A stretch of DNA of 64,000 nt from contig CACYBB010000013.1 of the NCBI GenBank assembly GCA_902772585.1, positions 1 through 64,000 of the forward strand, in the 5' to 3' direction. The DNA is from an uncultured Bacteroidales bacterium. Lineage in GTDB: Bacteria; Bacteroidota; Bacteroidia; Bacteroidales; Bacteroidaceae. This document shows, piece after piece, positions 1 to 9,437 of this stretch. The stretch's first letter is position 1. Each line of letters opens with the position of its first letter. The translations under genes and the position numbers were made by a program. The notes below the pieces were generated by a model that had not been told where the DNA came from, made no database searches, and saw only the letters and a program-made list of their open reading frames with translations.

Positions 1-1
1 G

Positions 2-613
2 GCTTCTGTGGAGGTGACTATCGCCAAGGCAGCGATTACTCCTACTGTAACCTTGCAGGGTTGGGCGTATGGTGCTGACGCCAACACCCCAGTAGTGGAG
101 GGTAACCTTGGTAAGGGTGCTGAGACCTTCACCTATGCTGTCAAGGGAAGCACCACCTTCACTGAGGCTGTTCCCAGTACTGTTGGCGAATACGTCGTTA
201 AGGCAACAATCGCTGAGACGGCGAACTATCTGGGCGCTGAGGCTACTGCCGAGTTTAAGATCTCTTCTTCCGCTTCAGTACTTACGAAGGTCCCAGCTGC
301 TATTGCGAACTTGACCTATACTGGACAGGCTCAGACGCTGGTTACCGCTGGTGAGGCCACAGGTGGTGAACTGCAATATAAGTTAGGAACGGATGGTACT
401 TATGGTACGACGCTTCCTGCAGCTACTGATGCTGGCACCTATACTGTCTACTACAAGGTTGTTGGTGACGACAACCACAGTGATGTTGCTGAGGCTTCTG
501 TGGAGGTGACTATCGCCAAGGCAGCGATTACTCCTACTGTAACCTTGCAGGGTTGGGCGTATGGTGCTGACTGCAGGGTTGGGCGTATGGTGCTGACGCC
601 AACACCCCAGTAG
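2..613 (+). pseudogene. Ig-like repeat surface protein, 5' fragment cut by a frameshift
   Basis: This open frame enters from the left edge (already open at base 2, ASVEVTIAK) and stops at TAG 611-613. It encodes Ig-like modules of the kind often labelled MBG: an ITPTVTLQGW module ending in TANYLGAEATAEF, then a second module starting LTYTGQAQTLVTAGEATGG. The frame is lost after GWAYGAD because a 26-bp segment is duplicated in tandem at 546-597, and 26 is not a multiple of three. The same protein continues in the next frame at 613. The original gene was therefore probably one long secreted adhesin-like protein whose signal peptide lies outside the window. A sequencing or assembly slip is an alternative cause. 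Confidence 0.75.
546..597 (+). repeat. 26-bp perfect tandem duplication causing a frameshift
   Basis: Bases 546-571 and 572-597 are identical 26-mers beginning tgcagggttggg and ending gtgctgac. The equivalent place in the neighbouring 492-bp repeats has a single copy. The net +26 shifts the frame by two bases and separates the upstream fragment from the downstream one. Confidence 0.93.
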
Positions 614-3600
614 TGGAAGGCAACCTTGGTAAGGGTACAGAGACCTTCACCTATGCCGTCAAGGGAAGCGCCACCTTCGCTGAGGAAGTTCCCAGTACTG
701 TTGGCGAATACGTCGTAAAGGCAACAATCGCTGAGACAGCAAACTATCTGGGCGCTGAGGCTACTGCCGAGTTTAAGATCTCTTCTTCCGCTTCAGTACT
801 TACGAAGGCCCCTGCTGCTATTGAGAACTTGACCTATACTGGTCAGGCTCAGACACTTGTTACTGCTGGTGAAGCCACAGGTGGTGAACTGCAATACAAG
901 TTAGGTACGGATGGTACTTACGGAACAACGCTTCCTGCAGGTACTGATGCCGGCACCTATACTGTCTATTACAAGGTCGTTGGTGACGATAACCACAGCG
1001 ATGTTGCTGAAGCTTCTGTTGAAGTGACTATCGCCAAGGCAGCGATTACTCCAACTGTAACCCTGCAGGGTTGGGCATATGGTGCTGACGCTAATACCCC
1101 AGTAGTGGAAGGTAACCTTGGTAAGGGTGCTGAGACATTCACCTATGCTGTCAAGGGAAGCGCCACCTTCGCTGAGGCTGTTCCGAGTACTGTAGGCGAA
1201 TATGTCGTTAAGGTGACGATTGCTGAGACAGCCAACTATCTGGGTGCTGAGGCTACTGCCGAGTTTAAGATCTCTTCTTCCGCTTCAGTACTTACGAAGG
1301 CCCCTGCTGCTATTGCGAACTTGACCTATACTGGTCAGGCTCAGATGCTGGTTACTGCTGGTGAGGCCACAGGTGGTGAACTGCAATATAAGTTAGGAAC
1401 GGATGGTACTTATGGCACGACGCTTCCTGCAGCTACTGATGCCGGCACCTATACTGTTTATTACAAGGTTGTTGGTGATATCACTCCTACTGTAACTCTT
1501 CAGGGCTGGGATTATCGAGATACTCCAAATACTCCCGTCGTTGAGGGTAATCTGGGGAATGGTCAAGTAACCTTCACCTATAAGGCAGCGGATAGCGATA
1601 TTTTCACCACCACCGTTCCTTCTACTCCAGGAACTCATACCGTTAAGGCAACGATTGCTGAGACTGCAAACTATCTGGGCGCTGAAGCCACTGCCGACTT
1701 TACCATTGAGAATGTTTGGTTGGTGGTGAACGATATTAAGGTTACTAATGAGAATCGTCTTGACATTCTTAAAGATGGTGGAACAGTAACGTTTAACGGT
1801 AGAAACCAGTTGACGATGACCAAGGCTGAAATCAATGGTAATATTCTATCATATATTGACAAGCTAATCATCTATCTGAAAGAAGATAACAAGATAAATG
1901 GCACAATCCTTGGTGAGCAGGCAGAACTGGTATTTACCACAGAAGGTAACAGTCCTGGTAAATTGGAAATGAAGAGTGATAAGATTGTCATTGATGGTTT
2001 TAAGACAATAGACTATGAACAGAATCTTACGATGCTTGCAGGTTTGCCAGACTCCCCACAGATGACGATAGGTACACCAGTGAAACCTATTGCTGACGAG
2101 AAAGAACCGAAGAATAAAATTGCCCTGGCTGATACGGGTGGTGAAGACGACTTAAGTAATATCATTATCAATGAGGTGCTTTACACCCTTGACTCTGGTA
2201 ATGATGATGGTATCAATCCAGAAGAGAAGAGCGTGGTGTTAGGTTCTACGATGGTTGATGATGATATCAACGACGTTATTGACAATTACACACCTGGTAC
2301 TGATGAGTTTGCTGAACACTTCTCTGGTGTGACATTCATGGTTCCTGCAGGTACGGGTGAGATCATCGTTGTTGCCAAGACGGGTGAGGATGGTATACTG
2401 CATGTAAAGATTGGTTCTGCGGATCCTAAAGTATTCACTGGCATTCTTGAGTATACTGAGTTAAGAATCCCCTATGCATGTACAGAGGCCACTTATGTAT
2501 ATATCTATAATGCCAGTCCTGCTGTTGAAACAGCCGAGTCTGGCGACCATCGTGCTGGTAAGAAGACAACAGTAACGGTGGGTCTGTCGAGCGTAGGTGT
2601 CAATGCATCGGGTGTGCAGTCATCAAATAATGACGGTAATGTTAATGCAGGCTCCATAGTTCTAAAAGATGATGATATCATCTATGACAGGGAGAGCGGT
2701 ACAGTGATAGCAACCAATGGTGAGGTAACCTCTATTGTGGATGAGTCATTCTCCGCCTTCCCGTTCCTGAAGTATATTGACCTGCGTAATACGCAGATTA
2801 CGGGCGTTCATATTAGTCGTAAAGAAGGTCCTTTCAAAGGCGTGTCGAAGAACACATTTATCTATATGCCAATAGGTAACACCACCAATGAACCGAATGT
2901 TATTATTGGCAATGTCTGCGAGAAGATATTACTGGATGGCGATATGCCTGAGGACGAATCGTTCGGGCTCTCTGGCAGTTTCATAGTCAGTGCAATCAGT
3001 TTTAATCGTTTATTCAAGAAAGACGAGATGTCGACGCTCTATCTGCCATTCCCAATCAGTACAGCAGACAAGAACTCCTTTGGTACCTTCTATACTGTTG
3101 AGAAGATTGTAAATGGAAAGGTTATTGTGAAGGAGGTTGAGGGTGAAATAAAGGCTCATACTCCCTATCTCTTTAAGGCAGCTGCTGATGGTACACGACT
3201 GTTTAATAATAATGTCATCGAGATGAGTATGCCTGAGCAGTCGGCTGCTGCACGTCGTGCTGGAAATACGGGTCAACTGGTAGGCTGCTACGAATCCTTC
3301 CATGGTTCGGGTGATACAAAGGAGTTCATCTTCGTGCCTAATGATGCCCCAGAGAAAATAGTCTTTGAGCGCATTAATGCCGGGGACTTCATCAAACCCT
3401 TCCAAGCCTATCTGCTTAGTGATGCTGAAGGCGACACGTTGGGCGTGACAGATAAGGAAGAAACTACTGGTATCAGGAATATTGTTATCAGTACTAACAG
3501 TCAGTATTATGACTTGCAAGGCCGTAGAATAGCCAATGGTCAGCAGCCAACAGCTAAAGGCATTTATATTACTAACGGACAGAAAACGGTAATCCGCTAA
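613..3600 (+). CDS. Ig-like repeat surface protein, main part, with C-terminal YDLQGRR sorting-type tail
   Basis: This is the 3' part of the broken gene. The frame opens at the overlapping GTG (613), although the natural start was upstream. Residues 1-365 are Ig-like modules. Residues 370-690 are an unrecognised beta-rich region with acidic loops. Around residues 696-760 a stretch with VTSIVDESFSAFPFLKYIDL resembles BspA-type leucine-rich repeats. The final 40 residues contain YYDLQGRRIANGQ followed by KGIYITNGQKTVIR, a C-terminal tail common on exported Prevotella and Bacteroides proteins. The inference is a cell-surface or secreted adhesin-like protein. No catalytic motif is visible. Its stop codon overlaps the helicase start by one base. 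Confidence 0.7.
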   Translation: MEGNLGKGTETFTYAVKGSATFAEEVPSTVGEYVVKATIAETANYLGAEATAEFKISSSASVLTKAPAAIENLTYTGQAQTLVTAGEATGGELQYKLGTDGTYGTTLPAGTDAGTYTVYYKVVGDDNHSDVAEASVEVTIAKAAITPTVTLQGWAYGADANTPVVEGNLGKGAETFTYAVKGSATFAEAVPSTVGEYVVKVTIAETANYLGAEATAEFKISSSASVLTKAPAAIANLTYTGQAQMLVTAGEATGGELQYKLGTDGTYGTTLPAATDAGTYTVYYKVVGDITPTVTLQGWDYRDTPNTPVVEGNLGNGQVTFTYKAADSDIFTTTVPSTPGTHTVKATIAETANYLGAEATADFTIENVWLVVNDIKVTNENRLDILKDGGTVTFNGRNQLTMTKAEINGNILSYIDKLIIYLKEDNKINGTILGEQAELVFTTEGNSPGKLEMKSDKIVIDGFKTIDYEQNLTMLAGLPDSPQMTIGTPVKPIADEKEPKNKIALADTGGEDDLSNIIINEVLYTLDSGNDDGINPEEKSVVLGSTMVDDDINDVIDNYTPGTDEFAEHFSGVTFMVPAGTGEIIVVAKTGEDGILHVKIGSADPKVFTGILEYTELRIPYACTEATYVYIYNASPAVETAESGDHRAGKKTTVTVGLSSVGVNASGVQSSNNDGNVNAGSIVLKDDDIIYDRESGTVIATNGEVTSIVDESFSAFPFLKYIDLRNTQITGVHISRKEGPFKGVSKNTFIYMPIGNTTNEPNVIIGNVCEKILLDGDMPEDESFGLSGSFIVSAISFNRLFKKDEMSTLYLPFPISTADKNSFGTFYTVEKIVNGKVIVKEVEGEIKAHTPYLFKAAADGTRLFNNNVIEMSMPEQSAAARRAGNTGQLVGCYESFHGSGDTKEFIFVPNDAPEKIVFERINAGDFIKPFQAYLLSDAEGDTLGVTDKEETTGIRNIVISTNSQYYDLQGRRIANGQQPTAKGIYITNGQKTVIR

Positions 3601-5969
3601 TGCCCATGACAGAAGAATTGTTAGAACAATTGAATGAAGGACAACGTGAGGCCGTCACATATTGTGATGGCCCACAGTTGGTTATAGCGGGTGCCGGTTC
3701 TGGTAAGACCCGTGTGTTGACGTATAAGATTGCTTATCTATTGGCTAATCATGCCTATCAGCCTTGGAACATCTTGGCGCTGACCTTTACCAATAAAGCT
3801 GCTCGCGAGATGAAGGAACGTATTGGTCGATTGGTGGGACTAGAGCAGGCGCGCTATCTGCAGATGGGGACGTTCCACTCTGTCTTCGCGCGGATTCTTA
3901 GGTCTGAAGCTGACAGAATCGGTTTCAATAGTAATTTTACTATTTACGATCAGTCTGATTCTCGCTCGTTGGTGAAGAGTATTATCAAGGAAATGCAGCT
4001 TGATGATAAGACGTATAAACCCGCCAGTGTGGCTGATCGCATCTCAATGGCTAAGAACCACTTGCTGTTACCGCAGCAGTATATGGTGAGCTCGTGGGCT
4101 GCTGATGATGCACAAAAGAAACATCCGCAGATAGGTAATATATATAATAGGTACGTAGAGCGCTGTCGTCAGGCTAACGCTATGGACTTCGACGACCTGT
4201 TGGTACAAACCTTCTTGTTGTTTAAGAATCATGAGGACATCCGTCAGAAATATGTGGAACGTTTCCGTTATGTGCTTGTTGATGAGTATCAGGATACCAA
4301 CTATGCTCAACAGAAGATTGTCTTGCAGTTGACCTGTGAGCATGGACGTGTCTGTGTTGTAGGTGATGATGCGCAGAGTATCTATAGTTTCCGTGGTGCC
4401 AACATTGACAATATCCTCAATTTCCAGAAGCAGTATGAGGGTTCGCGCCTCTTTAAGTTGGAACAGAACTATCGTTCCACACAACTCATTGTGAAGGCTG
4501 CCAACAGTTTGATACGCAAGAACGAACGTCAGATACACAAGGAGGTGTTCAGTGAGAATGAAGAGGGGGAACGACTGACCTTGAAACCTGCTTATAGTGA
4601 TAGGGAAGAAGCGATTATCGTGTGTAACGATATCAAACGAATCCGTCGTCAGGACCAGACTCAGTATAGCGATTTCGCCATCCTCTATCGTACTAACGCA
4701 CAGAGCCGTTCCTTTGAGGAACAGATGCGCAAAGACGGTATCCCATATCGTATCTATGGTGGCTTGAGCTTCTACCAGCGCAAGGAAATAAAGGATGTCA
4801 TTGCCTATTTTCGTGTGGTCTCTAATCCCAATGACGAGGAAGCCCTACGTCGTATTATCAACTATCCCACTCGTGGCATTGGTGATACGACAGTGGCTAA
4901 GATAGCGGAAACTGCTAATCTGCATCATGTCAGCCTGTGGAGCGTCATTCAGCAGCCTATCGTTTTTGATTTGAATCTCTCTAAAGGAACGCTGAACAAG
5001 ATAGATGCTTTCAAACAATTGATTGAGAGTTGGACAGCACGTATCGGTCAGGAAGATGCTTATGCATTGGGACACTCCATCATTATGGAGAGTGGTATCA
5101 GCAAGGATATCTATGGCTCTAATAATCCTGAGGACTTGTCGCGCCAAGAAAACCTGGAGGAGTTCTTAAGTGGTATGCAGGACTTTGTGGAGAGCCGCAA
5201 GGAGGAAGATCGTGGTGACGAGATAGCGCTTAGCGATTTCTTGCAGGAGGTGGCATTGCTGACGGATCTTGACAGTGAGGGTGATGAGGATCAGCCAAAG
5301 GTGACACTGATGACCGTTCATGCTGCAAAGGGTCTGGAGTTTCCCACGGTATTTGTCGTGGGATTGGAAGAGAATATCTTCCCGTCGCCAATGTGTACGG
5401 GTTCGATGCGAGAATTGGAAGAGGAACGCCGACTGCTTTATGTGGCTATCACCCGTGCTGAGAAACACTGCATTCTGACCTGTGCGCAGAATCGCTTCCG
5501 TTATGGTAAGATGGAGTATGATACGCCCAGTCGCTTTATCAAGGATATAGACCCGCGTCTGCTAAAGGTAGAAGGGGGGGCTGGGGTTGCAGGTTTGCCA
5601 AACTCTAGTCATTCTAGTAGCTCTAGTAGTTCTAGTCATTCTAGTAGTTCTAGTAGGACTAGTTATACAAGTAGTTCTAGCTGGACAAACCGAAGCAATT
5701 CACAGAATCCACGTCCAGTGGCTACGCAGTTTATTGCTGACGTGAAGCCACGTTTGATACCTGTGCGCAGAGAAGCTCCAGCACCACAGTCTGCTATTGG
5801 TAATATTGGTCTGAAGGAGGGTAATCTGATTGAACATCAGCGCTTTGGTATCGGAACGGTCATCAAGATAGAGGGCAGTGGCGAGAATACCAAGGCAACG
5901 GTGAACTTCAAGAACGCAGGCACCAAGCAGCTCCTGCTGAAGTTCGCGAAATATACGATAATTGGGTAG
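3600..5969 (+). CDS. uvrD: UvrD/PcrA-family 3'-5' DNA helicase
   Basis: This superfamily I helicase unwinds DNA in nucleotide excision and mismatch repair. All motifs are present: Walker A AGAGSGKT (residues 30-37), motif II VDEYQDTN, motif III GDDAQSIYSFRGA, motif IV EQNYRS, motif V TVHAAKGLEF and motif VI LLYVAITRAE. A serine-rich linker follows (coded by 5604-5684), then a PcrA-type C-terminal Tudor-like module (GNLIEHQRFGIGTV), which in relatives contacts RNA polymerase. At 789 residues the length is normal. The ATG at 3600 overlaps the previous stop; an ATG six bases later is an equally good start. A run of seven G at 5574-5580 lies in frame just before the linker. Confidence 0.95.
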   Translation: MPMTEELLEQLNEGQREAVTYCDGPQLVIAGAGSGKTRVLTYKIAYLLANHAYQPWNILALTFTNKAAREMKERIGRLVGLEQARYLQMGTFHSVFARILRSEADRIGFNSNFTIYDQSDSRSLVKSIIKEMQLDDKTYKPASVADRISMAKNHLLLPQQYMVSSWAADDAQKKHPQIGNIYNRYVERCRQANAMDFDDLLVQTFLLFKNHEDIRQKYVERFRYVLVDEYQDTNYAQQKIVLQLTCEHGRVCVVGDDAQSIYSFRGANIDNILNFQKQYEGSRLFKLEQNYRSTQLIVKAANSLIRKNERQIHKEVFSENEEGERLTLKPAYSDREEAIIVCNDIKRIRRQDQTQYSDFAILYRTNAQSRSFEEQMRKDGIPYRIYGGLSFYQRKEIKDVIAYFRVVSNPNDEEALRRIINYPTRGIGDTTVAKIAETANLHHVSLWSVIQQPIVFDLNLSKGTLNKIDAFKQLIESWTARIGQEDAYALGHSIIMESGISKDIYGSNNPEDLSRQENLEEFLSGMQDFVESRKEEDRGDEIALSDFLQEVALLTDLDSEGDEDQPKVTLMTVHAAKGLEFPTVFVVGLEENIFPSPMCTGSMRELEEERRLLYVAITRAEKHCILTCAQNRFRYGKMEYDTPSRFIKDIDPRLLKVEGGAGVAGLPNSSHSSSSSSSSHSSSSSRTSYTSSSSWTNRSNSQNPRPVATQFIADVKPRLIPVRREAPAPQSAIGNIGLKEGNLIEHQRFGIGTVIKIEGSGENTKATVNFKNAGTKQLLLKFAKYTIIG
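5604..5684 (+). repeat. 9-nt phased coding repeat (serine-rich linker of UvrD)
   Basis: Nine consecutive 9-nt units of the form tctagtNNN (for example tctagtcat, tctagtagt) decay towards the 3' end. They translate as SSH, SSS and SSR triplets and form the low-complexity linker between the helicase core and the C-terminal Tudor-like module. The period is a multiple of three, so unit gain or loss would keep the frame. Confidence 0.85.
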
Positions 5970-5971
5970 GG

Positions 5972-5992
5972 CAGGTTAAAACAGCTAACCTG
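5972..5992 (+). terminator. Short inverted repeat after the helicase gene
   Basis: Caggtta (5972-5978) and taacctg (5986-5992) form a 7-bp stem with a 7-nt loop, three bases after the helicase stop and between convergent genes. There is no clear T tract, so a terminator role is only likely. Confidence 0.35.
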
Positions 5993-5999
5993 ATGGAAA

Positions 6000-6131
6000 C
6001 TATAAAGCCTCGTCTTCCGGATGTTCCAGAAGGCGAGACTTTATTTTGGGTAGATGCTTCTTCTTGCGGAGGTAGGCTGCTTTGCGAGCCTCATACTCCT
6101 CGAAGTGTTTCTCTAAGAAGTTGTCTGCCAT
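6000..6131 (-). CDS. Small basic/acidic protein, 43 residues
   Basis: The ORF begins ATG at 6131 and ends TAG at 6000-6002. The protein starts MADNFLEKHFEEYEARKAAY, continues with a lysine-rich KKKHLP segment and ends EHPEDEAL. It has no signal peptide or membrane segment and is probably helical and cytoplasmic. It lies 20 bp downstream of the DUF4270 gene on the same strand, so it is probably the last gene of that operon. I believe similar short proteins occur after DUF4270 genes in other Bacteroidales, but that is from memory. The function is unknown. Confidence 0.6.
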   Translation of the reverse strand: MADNFLEKHFEEYEARKAAYLRKKKHLPKIKSRLLEHPEDEAL

Positions 6132-6151
6132 GATGTTCTTCCTGTAGCAAG

Positions 6152-7600
6152 CTACTTGTTGACATTATAGATGACACTCATACGGACAGGGGCATGCTTG
6201 TTTTTCGCACCACCCACCAGGCGTACGCTGTTGACATTCATCTCGTTGGCAATACCTGATGATGCTGTCGAAGCCGTTGTAGAACTGGTCTCTACCTCAA
6301 CAGGGATGAGTACGGCTTTGTTCCAGTTCTCTGATTTACCCTTACGTGTATACATACGGTTTATCAGATAAGAGAGGTTATTGAAACTATAGGTCTTCTG
6401 CGAAGAATTATAGGTTGCCAGATAGGAGGCAATATTGTCTGGCGTGCCGTTGTTTTCAAAGAAAGAACGTAGACTGTCGAGCTCAATGAGCAGCAATCTC
6501 GTAGGCTCTTCAAGGATGACCTCAGAGGTGTTGCTACGAGATCTCATACGGGTAAAGGTAACCTTCGCTGACGTGATGGTATCGTTCTCGTGACCTTTCT
6601 TGATCTCGTCAATAGGCAGTGTGATTTCTGTATAGATTCCAGCTGGTGTCTTCAAGTAAGTACAAGTATCGGTAGCCACCAACTTGTCAATACCTGACTG
6701 ATCGTAACTGACATGTGTGGCCTTGAGAACCTCATCAGTAGAGTTTAGTGAGCAGGTCGTATTGTATGTGACATCGTTCAACTTATAGCGATAGTACATG
6801 TTCAGCTGAGTGAAAGCCACCTCAATGATGTTTCCTTGTCCGTCAGCTGATTTGACGTAGAAGCCAGGGCATATGTTGCGCGTAAAAGTGTTGAAGTTCT
6901 TGAAGTTGTTGGCGTTCTCGTAGAACTTGCGCATAATATAGGTACCGTAGTTGTTATACTTTTTGCCGTCCTTGTCGATGTACTCTTTGTTGAGGGGTAC
7001 CTTGACATAGGCAAAGTATTTACCTGTACGATAGACGTTGCGCATACTGTCACTGAGCGTCAGGTCACTGGTAGTATAGACCTTGTCGCTTCTGACTGCT
7101 CCCTTGTCAGTACGTATGATGCCTGCTGCTTCTGGATCGAAGTCGGTATAGATGGCGTCGGTACTTTTCATGGGGGTGTTGAGCTCCATCAGTGAGAGTT
7201 TCATCGCTGTCAGCGAGTCACCCTGAAAGGTGTTAATTAAGACGTGTACGTAACATGAGTCAACGATGGGCTGATTATTGTCATCTCGACCGACAATGGT
7301 CTCGCTGCTCTTAAAAAGAGTGCTTGCCTCAGACTCCAGGATGGAGAACTGCGTAGTGTAGTCGCACTTAATATACGTGCCAGTCTCAGGGTCTTTAATG
7401 CGTCCTAAGTATGAATAGGCATTGCGCGACAACACTGCACCAGACGCTATTGAGCGGGTGGAGATATCAAAGGTGTCTGTCTCTGTGGTGAATTTGTCGG
7501 CTGAGCTGGTCAGCGAATAGCCCAATGTTGATGTGTCTTCACTACACGACGAGATTGCTGCTATGAGTAGCGCAATCCCGACCATTATCCAATTTTTCAT
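6152..7600 (-). CDS. DUF4270 domain lipoprotein
   Basis: The 482-residue protein starts with a lipoprotein signal (hydrophobic stretch then AISSC, lipidated Cys at about residue 19). The mature start SEDTSTLGYSLTSSADKF matches the DUF4270 family of Bacteroidetes surface or periplasmic lipoproteins, which have a typical segment around RNAYSYLGRIKDPETG. The remainder is beta-rich with no catalytic signature. It begins 14 bp after the stop of the GT5-like gene and is probably co-transcribed with it. The role is not established; location at the outer membrane is inferred from the lipobox. Confidence 0.85.
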   Translation of the reverse strand: MKNWIMVGIALLIAAISSCSEDTSTLGYSLTSSADKFTTETDTFDISTRSIASGAVLSRNAYSYLGRIKDPETGTYIKCDYTTQFSILESEASTLFKSSETIVGRDDNNQPIVDSCYVHVLINTFQGDSLTAMKLSLMELNTPMKSTDAIYTDFDPEAAGIIRTDKGAVRSDKVYTTSDLTLSDSMRNVYRTGKYFAYVKVPLNKEYIDKDGKKYNNYGTYIMRKFYENANNFKNFNTFTRNICPGFYVKSADGQGNIIEVAFTQLNMYYRYKLNDVTYNTTCSLNSTDEVLKATHVSYDQSGIDKLVATDTCTYLKTPAGIYTEITLPIDEIKKGHENDTITSAKVTFTRMRSRSNTSEVILEEPTRLLLIELDSLRSFFENNGTPDNIASYLATYNSSQKTYSFNNLSYLINRMYTRKGKSENWNKAVLIPVEVETSSTTASTASSGIANEMNVNSVRLVGGAKNKHAPVRMSVIYNVNK

Positions 7601-7614
7601 TTCTTTTCCTAAAC

Positions 7615-8412
7615 TTATATCTTTTCGTAAAAATCCTCGTATGCACTATAGAAGTCCTCTCCCGGATATTCAAGGGTGGGAATGTTGTTGGACTTGGCAT
7701 ATTTCAGAAGTTCAGCATCGACATCTTGATGTGCTGCGATGACACCGTCGCTATAATCGATGGCCATCTTGCTCAACTCGTCGAAGTCGAAGGTGTCGTT
7801 GTATTTCTTCAGCACTTCGACATCGGCCTCGCGGAACTCTACACACTTCTTGAAGTTATTGCCAAAGTCAGCGGTGATGGTCTTGGGGAAGAGTGACGTC
7901 ACCACCTTGGTATTGGCAAATGAGGGTTCCTCATGATAGGCGGTCTTGATATAGAGAGGCACTACGGCACTCATCCATCCCTGTACGTGGATGATATCAG
8001 GTACCCAACGTAACTTCTTGACGGTTTCCAGCACGCCGCGTGCGAAGAAGATGGCACGCTCACCATTGTCAGCGTAGTCGTTGCCATTTTCGTCCTGCTC
8101 CATCTTGCGTTTCGAGAAATAGTCTTCATTATCAATGAAGTACACCTGTATGCGAGTACCCACAATGGTAGCCACCTTGATGATCAGGGGATGATCGGTA
8201 TCGTCGATTATCAGGTTCATACCTGACAGACGAATAACCTCATGAAGCTGTCCGCGGCGCTCGTTGATGATGCCCCATTTTGGCATAAACGTGCGTATTT
8301 CGTGTCCAGCATCCTGCATTGCCTGTGGCAGTGCCTTACCCATCAGCGAGAGGTTGCTGTCGGGAACATAAGGAACGATCTCCTGATTGATGAATAGAAT
8401 CTTCTTTGCCAT
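7615..8412 (-). CDS. Half-length glycogen/starch synthase-like (GT5 N-domain) protein
   Basis: The 265-residue protein begins MAKKILFINQEIVPYVPDSN and resembles only the N-terminal Rossmann domain of GT5 glycogen synthases (DIIHVQGWMSAVVPLYIKT is the region corresponding to HxHDW...P). The C-terminal GT1-type domain is absent, and the family KxGGL substrate-binding motif near the N-terminus is replaced by VPDSNLSLMG. Such short forms recur in Bacteroidetes, usually annotated glycogen synthase, but classical ADP-glucose-dependent synthesis is doubtful from this sequence. It heads an operon with the DUF4270 lipoprotein and is divergent from panC. Confidence 0.8.
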   Translation of the reverse strand: MAKKILFINQEIVPYVPDSNLSLMGKALPQAMQDAGHEIRTFMPKWGIINERRGQLHEVIRLSGMNLIIDDTDHPLIIKVATIVGTRIQVYFIDNEDYFSKRKMEQDENGNDYADNGERAIFFARGVLETVKKLRWVPDIIHVQGWMSAVVPLYIKTAYHEEPSFANTKVVTSLFPKTITADFGNNFKKCVEFREADVEVLKKYNDTFDFDELSKMAIDYSDGVIAAHQDVDAELLKYAKSNNIPTLEYPGEDFYSAYEDFYEKI

Positions 8413-8432
8413 ATGGTACGATTTTATCTTTG

Positions 8433-8440
8433 CAAAGATA
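8433..8440 (-). promoter_or_regulatory. Bacteroidetes -7 box for the GT5-like operon
   Basis: The minus strand reads TATCTTTG, a full match to TAnnTTTG, about 20 bp upstream of the ATG at 8412. Confidence 0.75.
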
Positions 8441-8582
8441 CGAAAAATAACTCACAAAAACGCAAAAATGTGCATATTTTTGATTTTTTAGCCTTGTTTT
8501 TGGCATATTTTTACGATATTTTTTTCTTATTTGGTAAAAATGTTGTTATTTTGCACCCGATTTTGTACACTATCAGTTTAGA

Positions 8583-9437
8583 ATGAAAGTTTTTAATAAG
8601 ATTGTAGACCTTCAGAACCAGTTGTTTGAAGATCGCAAACAAGGAAAAGAAATAGGCCTTGTGCCTACGATGGGAGCACTGCATGAAGGACACGCCTCAC
8701 TGGTGCGTCGCAGTGTGAAGGAAAATGGGATAACGGTGGTGTCGGTATTTGTTAATCCGACCCAGTTTAATGACAAGAATGACCTGAAGAACTACCCCCG
8801 CACGTTGGATGCTGACTGCAAACTGTTGGAGGAGTGTGGTGCAGACTATGTGCTGGCACCTAGCGTAGAGGAGATGTATCCTACGCCTGATACCCGTCAG
8901 TTTGAGTATCCTCCAGTATCTACCGTCATGGAGGGCGCTCATCGTCCTGGTCACTTCAATGGTGTCTGTCAGGTGGTTAGTCGTCTGTTCTATATTGTCA
9001 AGCCTCATCGCGCTTACTTTGGCGAGAAAGACTGGCAGCAGATTGCTGTTGTGAAGGCGATGGTTCGCCATCTGCAACTGCCTGTCCAGATTGTCGAGTG
9101 TGACATTATTCGTGATGCTGACGGCTTGGCTCGCAGTAGCCGTAACACGTTACTTTCTAAGGACGAACGTGCAATTGCTCCAACCATCTATAAGGCACTG
9201 AAAGACAGTCTGAAGTATGCTAAAACTCATACTGTTCAGGAGACGCACGATAAGGTCGTCAGCGAGATCAATGCTGTTGATGGTTTGGATGTTGAGTACT
9301 TCTCTATTGTTGACGGCAATACACTGCAAGATATTGAGAATTGGGACGATACGCCTTACGTTGTTGGTTGCATCACCGTATATTGTGGTAAGACCCCGAT
9401 TCGTCTTATTGACCACATAAAGTATAAAGCCGTATGA
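8583..9437 (+). CDS. panC: Pantoate--beta-alanine ligase
   Basis: PanC joins pantoate and beta-alanine using ATP to give pantothenate, the precursor of coenzyme A. The 284-residue protein has the family signatures [15 protein letters not shown] (HIGH-type ATP-binding motif), SVFVNPTQF, the region around [22 protein letters not shown] and the ARSSRN segment (KMSKS equivalent). The start at 8583 follows an AT-rich leader. The gene overlaps panD by four bases, giving a two-gene pantothenate operon. A near-match to the -7 box with a short spacer (gttattttgc) lies just upstream. Confidence 0.96.
   Translation: MKVFNKIVDLQNQLFEDRKQGKEIGLVPTMGALHEGHASLVRRSVKENGITVVSVFVNPTQFNDKNDLKNYPRTLDADCKLLEECGADYVLAPSVEEMYPTPDTRQFEYPPVSTVMEGAHRPGHFNGVCQVVSRLFYIVKPHRAYFGEKDWQQIAVVKAMVRHLQLPVQIVECDIIRDADGLARSSRNTLLSKDERAIAPTIYKALKDSLKYAKTHTVQETHDKVVSEINAVDGLDVEYFSIVDGNTLQDIENWDDTPYVVGCITVYCGKTPIRLIDHIKYKAV

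Larger units (their letters stand above)
1..1710 (+). repeat. 492-bp tandem coding repeats (164 residues each)
   Basis: The marker sequence cttacgaagg recurs at 281, 799 and 1291. The second spacing is exactly 492 bp and the first is 518 bp, which is 492 plus the 26-bp duplication. Each unit encodes two Ig-like modules. The unit before 281 is partial. The last unit (from 1291) has an internal in-frame deletion: KVVGD joins directly to ITPTVTLQGW, removing about 19 residues, and its second half has diverged (GWDYRDTPN). Near-identity at DNA level indicates recent expansion or homogenisation. Confidence 0.9.
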
